The notes under the pieces: generated by a model
Seen by the model: only the letters and a program-made list of their open reading frames with translations
Database searches by the model: none
Told to the model about the DNA's origin: nothing
Part shown: positions 8,166 through 16,217 of the stretch, in pieces
Layout of the letters: every line of letters starts with the position of its first letter
How positions within the stretch are numbered: the stretch's first letter is position 1
DNA from: Hymenobacter mucosus
GTDB taxonomy: Bacteria > Bacteroidota > Bacteroidia > Cytophagales > Hymenobacteraceae
Assembly (NCBI RefSeq): GCF_900188255.1
Contig: NZ_FZNS01000005.1
Location: forward strand, 248,001-312,000
Direction of reading: 5' to 3'
DNA length: 64,000 nucleotides
Made by a program: the position numbers and the translations under genes

Positions 8166-9110
8166 ATGCTTTCACCTAAGTTAAGCCTTATTATTGCCTC
8201 GAAAGACCGAAAGGCTATTTTAGCAGTAACGCTAGAAAAAGTACATCGAGCGTTGCAGGGAGTGCCAGCAGAAGTGCTGATTATTAATGACTCCAAAACA
8301 GAGAGTATTTCTCTGCCCGCCGAGTATCAGGATAAAGTGCGGGTTATTGATAATCCTAAAAGCGGAGTTGCTTCAGCGCGGAACTTAGGTGCGAAAAACG
8401 CATTGGCCCCATTGCTAGTCTTTATGGACGACGATATGTGGGTAACAGCTGAGAACATTCAAGTAACAGTGGACTTATCTCAGCAATATTCGCAAGAGCC
8501 GCGTTGCTTCAACTTAAATTGGGTGTATCCTCCTGATTTACAGAAATATGTTCAAAGCACTCAGTTCGGGCGCTACTTACATCATTATGGGTTTGACTCA
8601 TTAAAAGGGTGGTGCCGTGGTTTACCGTGGAATGACAATGAGTTGTTTGCCACTCCGGGCATTACGAGTCAGTATTTAGCTATTCGCAAGGTAGACTTTG
8701 AAAAAGCTGGGGGCTATAATGAGAATTTCCCACATGCTGGTTTTGAAGATCATGAATTTAGCCAGCGCTTAGCCGAGCATCAAATACAGCCATACATTTG
8801 TCCTACCAGCATTATGTATCATAATGAGGCAGACCGAATGAATTTAACTGCATGGCTAGCTCGGAAAAAGCGGGGTGGTGAAACGCGAAGGGTCGCTGTT
8901 GAGCTTGGTCACCAAGAGCTGGTGTATGATTATGGTCTTCTAAAAGGCAGCGTTTATCAAGTTATAAGCCTCATACGTCCAGCGGTGATGGGGATGTTGA
9001 CGCTTATACCCAATAAGAAGGCTTTTGATAAACTCTATTTTGGTCTTACAAATCTGCTGCTAGGGGCTGCCTTATATAGCGGCTATCAGATGGTTCCGTC
9101 GCGTGCGTAG
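8166..9110 (+). CDS. GT2-family glycosyltransferase
   Basis: Glycosyltransferase of 314 residues: LSLIIASKDRK at the N-terminus, VLIINDSK, GVASARNLGAKNA, and the metal site VFMDDDMW (about residue 92). The GFEDHEFSQRL block (about residue 195) supplies the ED-type catalytic region. The ATG at 8166 is preferred over an in-frame TTG nine bases earlier. It is the last gene of the first forward run of glycosyltransferases; a 186-bp gap with a candidate promoter follows. The C-terminal residues are hydrophobic enough for membrane contact. Confidence 0.85.
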   Translation: MLSPKLSLIIASKDRKAILAVTLEKVHRALQGVPAEVLIINDSKTESISLPAEYQDKVRVIDNPKSGVASARNLGAKNALAPLLVFMDDDMWVTAENIQVTVDLSQQYSQEPRCFNLNWVYPPDLQKYVQSTQFGRYLHHYGFDSLKGWCRGLPWNDNELFATPGITSQYLAIRKVDFEKAGGYNENFPHAGFEDHEFSQRLAEHQIQPYICPTSIMYHNEADRMNLTAWLARKKRGGETRRVAVELGHQELVYDYGLLKGSVYQVISLIRPAVMGMLTLIPNKKAFDKLYFGLTNLLLGAALYSGYQMVPSRA

Positions 9111-9142
9111 CCGCTTAAGGGAAGCTTAATGTAAGGTGCACC

Positions 9143-9163
9143 AGATAGGTTTACCTATCTTTG
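9143..9163 (+). promoter_or_regulatory. Inverted repeat over a candidate -7 box upstream of the ABC exporter
   Basis: AGATAGG-TTTA-CCTATCT (9143-9160) is a perfect 7-bp inverted repeat, and TATCTTTG at 9156-9163 matches TAnnTTTG. The overlap of a palindrome with a -7 element looks like an operator-controlled promoter. The exporter start is about 135 bp downstream, leaving room for a 5' leader. No good -33 element is seen. Confidence 0.4.
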
Positions 9164-9296
9164 TGGTTTCATACTGCGTGCCACACGGCAAAAGCGTCAC
9201 TCTGTTTCTAACCTGCAGCCGTGAGTAACTGCTGCTTTAGCGCGTCTAAGGAAGTTTAGCTACCAAGCGCTTTTCTAGAGTATTAAGAACAAAACA

Positions 9297-11072
9297 ATGA
9301 ATCAAGGTATTATCAGCGAAACATTACGTAATGTACTGTTTTACTTGTCCGACGCGGACCGGCGGAAAGCAGTATGGATGTTTTTATTGCTGATCTTCTC
9401 CTCAGTGCTAGACGTTTTTGGTTTAGCGTCATTGGTTCCAGTAATTATGGCTGCCTCGCAGCCTGGATCTATATTCCGTAACCAATATTCCAATTGGCTT
9501 TATCATGCACTAGGTTTTCAATCGGAAACAGCTTTTTTAGTTGCACTTATAATTCTGCTTGTGATATTCTTTCTTATAAAGAATTTATTCACAACCCTAG
9601 TGAATTATCAGCAAGTCCGATTCACTGCACAAATTGCTTTGAATGTAGTAGGTACCCAAATAGATAAATATAATAATTTGTCTTTTTGGGACTTTAGCAG
9701 GTTGGGTTCATCTAACTTAGTCCACTTTACGGTAGGTATTCCGCAAGCTTTTGTTAATGGTATTATTCGTCAGTTGTTTGTTCTGCTTTCAGAAGCTGTT
9801 GTCATTCTCGTAATTATTGTTGCTATCCTAGTTTATCAACCCGTTTTATTTATGGTGTTGGCTTTAGTGCTAGCTCCAGCTACTGTCTTTACGTACCGCC
9901 TGTTGCGTAATCGCTCTATGCGCATCGGCACCCGGGTTGACGCGCTACGACCAGTAACCTATTTGTTGCTTTCGGAGGCTTTTGCCGGCTATATCGAGCT
10001 TAAACTTGCTGGTAAGCAATTTCAAGTAAAGGAAAAAGTAATCGAGAATCAGAACGAATTACAGGACCTAGAAGCTGTTTCTTATCTCTATGGACAGCTA
10101 CCTCTCAAAATGATTGAAATGGTGGCTATACTAGCAGTGGCCACTATCTTTTTATACTCCCTTCTATTATCAAAAAATCCTGAAAATCTAGTAACGATAA
10201 TTGGACTATTTGCAGCAGCAGCATACCGCCTGATGCCATCAGTCAATCGTCTAATTATTGCGATGGTTTCGTTAAAGCAACACCGATTCACATTTGATAA
10301 TTTAGGCAGCCATCGGGACCTAGTGCATCAAGTACTGCCCCCTCAGCAACCCTTGGTATTCAAGAATTCCATAGAGCTGCGAAACGTATCTTTTACATTC
10401 CCAGAGACAACTAAGCCGGTATTAAATAATATTTCTTTCAAGGTTAATAAAGGAGAAAGAATAGGCCTTATCGGTTCCTCCGGCTCTGGTAAGACTACCT
10501 TAATGAATCTGTTGCTGCGGTTTTATGAAGAACAGCAAGGGAAGCTACTTATCGATAACCAACCATTAACGGAGCACAATCTCGAAGCTTGGTATAAGCT
10601 AGTAGGGTATGTAAAGCAGGATACCTTCTTGATGGAATCATCTATCCGGGATAATATCACCTTGGCAGATCAAAAGGTAGATGAGCAACGGTTGCAGTAC
10701 GCTATTGAGCAGGCCTCATTAACAGACTTTATTCAATCACTACCCGATGGTATTGAGACATTTGTAGGCGAACGAGGGTCGCGTCTTTCCGGAGGCCAGC
10801 GCCAACGAATTGGTATTGCTCGTGCATTGTATAAGCGCACGGAGGTACTACTTATGGATGAAGCCACGAGTGCATTGGACAACGAAACCGAGCGGGAGGT
10901 AAATGAAGCAATCAGTCGCCTTGCAACTACTGATATTACCATTTTCATCATTGCTCACCGCATCACGACTCTGCGCGACTGCACGCGTATTTACGAGTTG
11001 AAGGATGGGGAATTAATTGCAGAGCGGACTTACGAGGAGTTGGTAAGCCGTACGATGGCATCTAGCAAGTAG
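9297..11072 (+). CDS. ABC transporter with fused membrane and ATPase domains, flippase type
   Basis: Half-transporter of 591 residues that would work as a homodimer in the inner membrane, probably flipping the lipid-linked glycan (MsbA/PglK type). Residues 1 to about 320 form the transmembrane domain, with hydrophobic stretches near 22-50, 82-102, 160-200 and 270-320. The ATPase domain follows, with Walker A GSSGSGKTT (about 394), signature LSGGQRQR (about 498), Walker B VLLMDEATSALD (about 520) and the H-loop IIAHR. The arrangement is export-type, with no periplasmic binding protein nearby. No Wzx-type flippase is seen in the window, so this is the best candidate for translocation of the repeat unit or of the whole chain. 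Confidence 0.88.
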   Translation: MNQGIISETLRNVLFYLSDADRRKAVWMFLLLIFSSVLDVFGLASLVPVIMAASQPGSIFRNQYSNWLYHALGFQSETAFLVALIILLVIFFLIKNLFTTLVNYQQVRFTAQIALNVVGTQIDKYNNLSFWDFSRLGSSNLVHFTVGIPQAFVNGIIRQLFVLLSEAVVILVIIVAILVYQPVLFMVLALVLAPATVFTYRLLRNRSMRIGTRVDALRPVTYLLLSEAFAGYIELKLAGKQFQVKEKVIENQNELQDLEAVSYLYGQLPLKMIEMVAILAVATIFLYSLLLSKNPENLVTIIGLFAAAAYRLMPSVNRLIIAMVSLKQHRFTFDNLGSHRDLVHQVLPPQQPLVFKNSIELRNVSFTFPETTKPVLNNISFKVNKGERIGLIGSSGSGKTTLMNLLLRFYEEQQGKLLIDNQPLTEHNLEAWYKLVGYVKQDTFLMESSIRDNITLADQKVDEQRLQYAIEQASLTDFIQSLPDGIETFVGERGSRLSGGQRQRIGIARALYKRTEVLLMDEATSALDNETEREVNEAISRLATTDITIFIIAHRITTLRDCTRIYELKDGELIAERTYEELVSRTMASSK

Positions 11073-11121
11073 GAGGGAAGAGACTTGTATAGCTGGCTTT
11101 GCTAGCACTCAGTTGTTGTTT

Positions 11122-12264
11122 ATGGCTGCTTCTACAGTACCCGGCGCCCCTGTTCGCGTCACTTACGTCATTTCTGCTGTCAATAAGGCACTAGCTTTTG
11201 AATGGATTGCCAAACACTTGAACCCAAGTAAGGTAGCCTTATCCTTCATTTTGTTGAATCCTGGAGACAGTGAACTAGAGCAATATATCCGGGGTCTGGA
11301 ACTTCCTGTAGCACGGGTTATCTATCGTGGAAAAGCTGACCTACTACGCGCCATACGTGAAGTGCGTAGTCAGCTCAAAACCTGGAAAAGTCAGGTAGTG
11401 CATACGCATCTGTTTGATGCTAATGTGGTAGGACTGTTGGCAGCTTGGTCGGTAGGCGTACCGCGTCGCATATTGACGCGTCACCACTCTACCCTGCACC
11501 ATCAGTATTTCCCCCGCGCTGTGTACTACGACCGGTTCACGAATACTCTTACAACCCATATTGTTGCCATCACGGAGATGGTCAAGCGGATATTGGTGGA
11601 AAAAGAGGGCGTGAAACCACAAAAGATTCGCCTGATTCATCATGGCTTTGACTTGGCTACTTTCATGCAGCCAAAGCCGGAGCGGGTAGCTGCTTTGCGG
11701 CAGAAATACAAAACGCAGGATGCCTACCCGGTTATCGGTGTTATTGCCCGCCAGACCGAGTGGAAAGGAATTCAGTATATTATTCCTGCCTTCGCCACAC
11801 TACGTGAGCAGTATCCCTCCGCCAAACTACTGCTGGCTAATGCTCACGGCGACTACCAAAAGGAAATCCAAGCCCTCCTGCAGCAATATCTGCCAGCCGA
11901 GTCCTACGAGCAAATCCGTTTTGAAAACGATCTGGGCTCGTTATATCAATTGTTTGATGTGTACGTGCATACGCCCATCGACGACCACAGTGAGGCTTTT
12001 GGGCAAACCTACGTGGAAGCACTGGCAGCTGGTATTCCAGCAGTATTTACGCTTTCAGGCGTGGCACCAGAGTTTATCCGTCACGAGGAAAATGCCTTAG
12101 TAGTTCCCTTTGCCGACAGTGCTGCCATTGCTGCCGCCATGCAACGCTACCTGACTGACCCTACGTTACGCGCACACGTACAAACCACCGGGCAGGCCGT
12201 TGCTACTCAACGTTTCGGGTTAGATACTTATCTTTGCGCATTGGAAGATCTGTACTGCGGTTAG
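11122..12264 (+). CDS. GT4-family glycosyltransferase
   Basis: GT-B fold glycosyltransferase of 380 residues. The donor-binding C-terminal half contains the family's E-x7-E region as EAFGQTYVEALAAGIP (about residue 293) and IGVIARQTEWKGIQY (about residue 210). The N-terminal half carries the acceptor-side HTHLFDANVVGLLAA. The start is put at ATG 11122; an in-frame TTG nine bases earlier would add only three residues. The C-terminal residues overlap nothing, but 128 non-coding bases separate it from the next gene. Confidence 0.87.
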   Translation: MAASTVPGAPVRVTYVISAVNKALAFEWIAKHLNPSKVALSFILLNPGDSELEQYIRGLELPVARVIYRGKADLLRAIREVRSQLKTWKSQVVHTHLFDANVVGLLAAWSVGVPRRILTRHHSTLHHQYFPRAVYYDRFTNTLTTHIVAITEMVKRILVEKEGVKPQKIRLIHHGFDLATFMQPKPERVAALRQKYKTQDAYPVIGVIARQTEWKGIQYIIPAFATLREQYPSAKLLLANAHGDYQKEIQALLQQYLPAESYEQIRFENDLGSLYQLFDVYVHTPIDDHSEAFGQTYVEALAAGIPAVFTLSGVAPEFIRHEENALVVPFADSAAIAAAMQRYLTDPTLRAHVQTTGQAVATQRFGLDTYLCALEDLYCG

Positions 12265-12392
12265 TAAGTAAATGTGCTGCGGCTTTCAGTCCTAACTTCT
12301 CATCGACATCTGGTTTTCATTGCGGAACTGAAGGGTGGTACTGCCCCACGGCTGTCTGCTCGTTGATTCCGTCTCTCAAGCGTTCTGTTCCC

Positions 12393-13388
12393 ATGCATTT
12401 GCTCGTAACCCAATCGTTCGGCCGGGAAAGTGAGTACCGGCGGGCTTTGCTCACCATTATGAGCTTTTGGGCGTGGTATAGCGGACCTGCCAGTCAGGTT
12501 AAGACTGTACTGTTCACGGATGCCCCTGATTTCTTCCGACAATATCTGACGGACGTGGAGGTAGATTACGTGCTGCTTACTCCCGAGAAAATAAAGGTAA
12601 TGCGAGGGCAGATTGACTTTCTGCACCGTATGAAAATCGCGCTGATCGAAGAGGCATTCCAGCGGCACCCAGGGGCTGACATGCTGTATGTTGACTCCGA
12701 TACCTTTTTTACGGCCGATGCTCTGCCTTGGATGCAAGACTTCCGGCCGGGGCGCAGCTTTATGCATCTGCTAGAGTATACCTACGAAGAATGCCGTAAG
12801 CTGCCTCTGCCCATGGGTGTTACGTTTCACGCGTTTTTACATCTTATTGAGCAGCAAAGCTTTCAAACTACGCGGGGCACAGAGCAATATACTGCTAGGC
12901 AAGAATCGTGGAATGCCGGCGTAATGGGCCTTCCGGCCGAAATAGTTGCTATGATCCCGGATGTGTATCAGCTCACGGACCAATTTTATCCTCCTACGCA
13001 GAACCACGCCAGCGAGCAGTATGCCTTTTCTTTAGTACTGCAAACTCGTACGGAGCTTCACCCTTGTGACCAATACGTGTATCACTACTGGTACCGTGTG
13101 AAGAAACAGGTAACAGATTTGGTACTAGCTGATACTATCACAGCTGAATTCAAGCAGCAAACGTGGGCTGATAAGCTAGCAGCAGTGCGGCGGTTAACCC
13201 AACAACTGCCAGCTATTTATGATACGCATCCTTTGATGCTTCAGGACAATGCCGTGCAAGCATTCAACGAGAACCGCTTTAAGGAGGGGTATCAGCATGC
13301 CTGGATTGCTTTGCGCAAATCGCCTTTCACGCCTTCATTTCTAAAAGACGTGTTGTACCATGCTAAGCGTCATATTACCCAAGCATGA
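12393..13388 (+). CDS. Divergent glycosyltransferase-like protein (GT-A, GT8-like features)
   Basis: Protein of 331 residues, not recognised with certainty. It contains a DxD-like metal site in MLYVDSDTFF (about residue 95) and SWNAGVMGLP (about residue 170), a block typical of GT8-type and related nucleotide-sugar transferases. The N-terminus, LLVTQSFGRESEYRRALL, resembles proteins that begin directly with the donor-binding strand. The ATG at 12393 is chosen because the 53 codons upstream are in-frame but lack coding character. Its stop overlaps the next start by four bases (ATGA), so the two genes are translationally coupled. Function in the glycan pathway is inferred from motifs and context. 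Confidence 0.6.
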   Translation: MHLLVTQSFGRESEYRRALLTIMSFWAWYSGPASQVKTVLFTDAPDFFRQYLTDVEVDYVLLTPEKIKVMRGQIDFLHRMKIALIEEAFQRHPGADMLYVDSDTFFTADALPWMQDFRPGRSFMHLLEYTYEECRKLPLPMGVTFHAFLHLIEQQSFQTTRGTEQYTARQESWNAGVMGLPAEIVAMIPDVYQLTDQFYPPTQNHASEQYAFSLVLQTRTELHPCDQYVYHYWYRVKKQVTDLVLADTITAEFKQQTWADKLAAVRRLTQQLPAIYDTHPLMLQDNAVQAFNENRFKEGYQHAWIALRKSPFTPSFLKDVLYHAKRHITQA

Positions 13389-14269
13389 GCCAAGCTATAA
13401 AAATTGGGTTCTGCGTAGCCTACGACTGGTACTTTCTGGAGCACTCTCTGCCACTGGTATATGAGCAGGCTGACCGTATCTGTTTGTCGCTGGATCAGGA
13501 CCGTATTAGTTGGGCTGGCAAGCCCTTCTCCTTCGACGACGAGGCCTTCTTTGCACTAGTCAAACGACTAGATACCAAGAACAAGATTGAGATCTATCAA
13601 GACGATTTTCATCGGCCGGAACTGGCTCCTATGGATAACGAAGTCAGGCAGCGTCACCTGATTGCGGAGCGGTTAGGAAAGGGCGGCTGGCACGTGCAGC
13701 TCGATGCCGACGAGTACTTTCTCAACTTTGCAGGGTTTGCTAAGTGGCTGCGCGGCTTTAATCCAGCACGTCCTGTCAATGTTCGGTGCCCGTACGTTAC
13801 CCTGTTCAAGCAACTAGATACTGGGTTTCTGGCCGTAGACCGGCAGCAGCAACTCTGGGCCGACGTATCCAACCCAGTGGCTACTAACGATCCTGCCTAC
13901 TACCACGGGCGAGTTAGTCATTGGTTTAACATTTATGCCCCCTACTTTATTCTGCATCAATCCTGGGCGCGTGATGAACAGGAGATTCGTGAGAAGATCA
14001 GCAACTGGGGCCACGCACACGATTTTGATACGCAAGCTTACCTAGACTTCTGGCTTAAGCTGAGCTCGGATAACTATAAAGAGGCAAAAAATGTCCACCC
14101 TCTAGATAAAGAGGCATGGCCCTTGCTACAGTTTGTGCCCGGGAAGCACATTGCTGACTTGGTTCCGTTTTATACAGCGCATCCACCACAAACCCCAAGC
14201 ACGCTACGGCTGATGTGGGAGAATTCGTTGTGGGCCTCGCGACTACGGCGGGTACTCCGCCTTAAGTAA
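13385..14269 (+). CDS. Putative glycosyltransferase, GT2/GT92-like
   Basis: Protein of 294 residues with IGFCVAYDWYFLEHSL at the N-terminus and a metal-binding-like HVQLDADEYF block (about residue 102). Such LDADE/LD-x-DEF blocks occur in glycosyltransferases of GT2 and GT92 type that process lipopolysaccharide. An SHWFNIYAPYFILHQSWARDE stretch (about residue 178) supplies His and Trp residues usual for acceptor sites. No membrane segment is seen. It is translationally coupled with the preceding gene, so both products probably act at successive steps. The family assignment rests on motifs only. Confidence 0.6.
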   Translation: MSQAIKIGFCVAYDWYFLEHSLPLVYEQADRICLSLDQDRISWAGKPFSFDDEAFFALVKRLDTKNKIEIYQDDFHRPELAPMDNEVRQRHLIAERLGKGGWHVQLDADEYFLNFAGFAKWLRGFNPARPVNVRCPYVTLFKQLDTGFLAVDRQQQLWADVSNPVATNDPAYYHGRVSHWFNIYAPYFILHQSWARDEQEIREKISNWGHAHDFDTQAYLDFWLKLSSDNYKEAKNVHPLDKEAWPLLQFVPGKHIADLVPFYTAHPPQTPSTLRLMWENSLWASRLRRVLRLK

Positions 14270-14301
14270 GATATATAACCCGTTTAGCTGACTTTTGCAG
14301 T

Positions 14302-15228
14302 ATGTCCGCCTCGTGCGCTTTCCATCTAGGTATAACATTTGATCAGAACTATCTGGATCAATTTTATGCCCTGACTACCTCCATTTTTGTCAGCAACCCT
14401 AACAAGCCAATCGCAATCCATGCTATTGCAACCGGCATTCAGCCTGCAGATAAAGCTAAGATTGAAGAACACGTACAGGCTCATAACTCAACAATCTCCT
14501 TTTATCAAATTGACGAAAGTTTAATTTCTCAATTCGTATTAGGCAGCAAGTGGACTGTTGCCGTCTACTATCGGCTCTTCTTTGCATTTCTAGTACCTGA
14601 ATCAGTAGAGTATCTGCTTTATATTGACAGCGACACGTTGGTAGTGGGCGATTTAAGTCTGTTTACTCAGATTGATCTAGGTACCTGCCCTGTGGCAGCG
14701 GTATATGACAACTGGGTAAAGACACAGCCTTTGTTAGGTATTACGGAAGAAGGGCAATATTTCAATTCGGGCGTACTCTACATGCACATGAAAGAGTGGC
14801 GCCGGCAGCGAATTTCTGAGCAAGCACTACAGTATTTGCAGCAGTACCCGGAGCGCATTAAGTATGTAGACCAATGTGCGCTGAATGCAGTGTTGCGTAA
14901 CAACTGGAAAAAAGTCGACAGCCGATTTAATACCCTACACTCCTATATACCGGAGATGCTGCCGCGCCAGGAATTTGAAACGTACCTAGCCGATAAGGTG
15001 ATTTTGCATTTCACCTTACATAGGCCCTGGGCCATGTTGTGTCAGAACCGTTTTCGTTATCTGTACCACCGTTATCTACAACAGTCACCTAGTAATCGAA
15101 AAGAACTTTACACTGATTTTGCTCTGAATAAGGTGCCATCTTTGCTGCGCATTCGTCTTCGAGAGCTATACATCGACAATCCGGCTCTAGGCAGACAGTG
15201 GCGGCGCCTCAAAGCTAAATTACGCTAG
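14302..15228 (+). CDS. GT8-family glycosyltransferase
   Basis: Retaining GT-A glycosyltransferase of 308 residues, related to LPS galactosyl- and glucosyltransferases of the RfaI/RfaJ or GspA type. Diagnostic blocks are the N-terminal LGITFDQNYLDQFYAL, AVYYRLFFAFLVP before the metal site LYIDSDTLVVGDL (about residue 110), YFNSGVLYMHMKEWR (about residue 152) and DQCALNAVL (about residue 190). The C-terminal HFTLHRPW (about residue 234) supplies the last metal ligand. These retaining enzymes typically add alpha-linked glucose or galactose; the donor here is unknown. Its spacing of 32 bases to the previous gene suggests the same operon. Confidence 0.88.
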   Translation: MSASCAFHLGITFDQNYLDQFYALTTSIFVSNPNKPIAIHAIATGIQPADKAKIEEHVQAHNSTISFYQIDESLISQFVLGSKWTVAVYYRLFFAFLVPESVEYLLYIDSDTLVVGDLSLFTQIDLGTCPVAAVYDNWVKTQPLLGITEEGQYFNSGVLYMHMKEWRRQRISEQALQYLQQYPERIKYVDQCALNAVLRNNWKKVDSRFNTLHSYIPEMLPRQEFETYLADKVILHFTLHRPWAMLCQNRFRYLYHRYLQQSPSNRKELYTDFALNKVPSLLRIRLRELYIDNPALGRQWRRLKAKLR

Positions 15229-15263
15229 GTAAGGTAGCCCATGCCTAAAATTAATCTGTGAGA

Positions 15264-16151
15264 ATGGCCGTAGCTTCGTTGGTATCAGTAGTAATTCCGT
15301 GCTATAACGCGGAGATGTATATCGCCGCTACCCTGCAATCAGTTCTGCAACAAACCTACCCAGCAGTGGAGGTAATTGTGGTAGATGATGGTTCAAAAGA
15401 CGGGTCGGCTAAAATTGTAGCGGATATTGCCCGCGCTGACCAGCGAGTACGTCTGCATTCCAAACCAAACTCGGGTGTGGCCGATTCGCGTAATGTAGGT
15501 ATTACGCTGGCTCAAGGGACATACATCGCCTTCTTGGATGCTGATGATTTGTTTGAGCCGGAGAATCTTGCTCGCAAGGTGGCGTATTTGGAGCAGTACC
15601 CGCAAACCAGGCTGGTTCATTCGGCGGAGGAGCGGTTTCAATCCGAAACCAATCAAACAGTAGAAATTATTCAGGGTAAAGGGGGGCACGTGTTACCCCT
15701 GCTGCTGGAAATGAGCACTACCGTTATTCACAGCCCTTCTAGTGTAGTGGTGCACCGAAGTGTGCTGGATGAAGCCGGATACTTTGATACCAAGCTCTCA
15801 ACCTCGGCCGACTGGGAAATGTGGGTGCGCCTAGCGCGGTGCACAGAGTTTGGTTACCTACCTCACACCCTAGTCCGCTACCGTATTCATGGCCAGCAGA
15901 TGCATAATAACATTCCATTGATGGAACGGGATATGCTCTATGCTTTTACGAAGCTACACCAAGAAGGAGCGTATTTCCCGTCGGAAACGTACTACCGGCA
16001 GTGCTTGGCTAACTTGTATTTGATTCTAGCTGCCTGCTACCGCGGCGATATGCATGACAACGCGCGGTTTCTACGCTTTCTAGCCAAATCCATTTCCACC
16101 GATATGCGTCCGCTGTGGCGGCGGCTGTGGCGGTCTGGCACAGCGGCCTAA
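15264..16151 (+). CDS. GT2-family glycosyltransferase
   Basis: Glycosyltransferase of 295 residues with a textbook GT2 core: VSVVIPCYNAEMYI, VIVVDDGSKDGS, SGVADSRNVGI, AFLDADDLFEPE (metal site, about residue 90) and SADWEMWVRLAR (about residue 180). The ATG at 15264 is preferred over a GTG two codons earlier. Its closest relations in the window are the other GT2 genes, but no close paralogue is seen. It is followed after 66 bases by asnB in the same direction. Confidence 0.88.
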   Translation: MAVASLVSVVIPCYNAEMYIAATLQSVLQQTYPAVEVIVVDDGSKDGSAKIVADIARADQRVRLHSKPNSGVADSRNVGITLAQGTYIAFLDADDLFEPENLARKVAYLEQYPQTRLVHSAEERFQSETNQTVEIIQGKGGHVLPLLLEMSTTVIHSPSSVVVHRSVLDEAGYFDTKLSTSADWEMWVRLARCTEFGYLPHTLVRYRIHGQQMHNNIPLMERDMLYAFTKLHQEGAYFPSETYYRQCLANLYLILAACYRGDMHDNARFLRFLAKSISTDMRPLWRRLWRSGTAA

Positions 16152-16217
16152 TTCATCTGTCACCTGGGTAGAACAGCGGCCTAGCTGTTTCAACCAGGCA
16201 TAACCTTTTCATTGCCC

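Noticed and set aside
12234..12392. N-terminal extension of the protein at 12393
   Set aside because: The 53 extra codons overlap the previous gene and have no coding character, while the ATG at 12393 gives a normal fold start.
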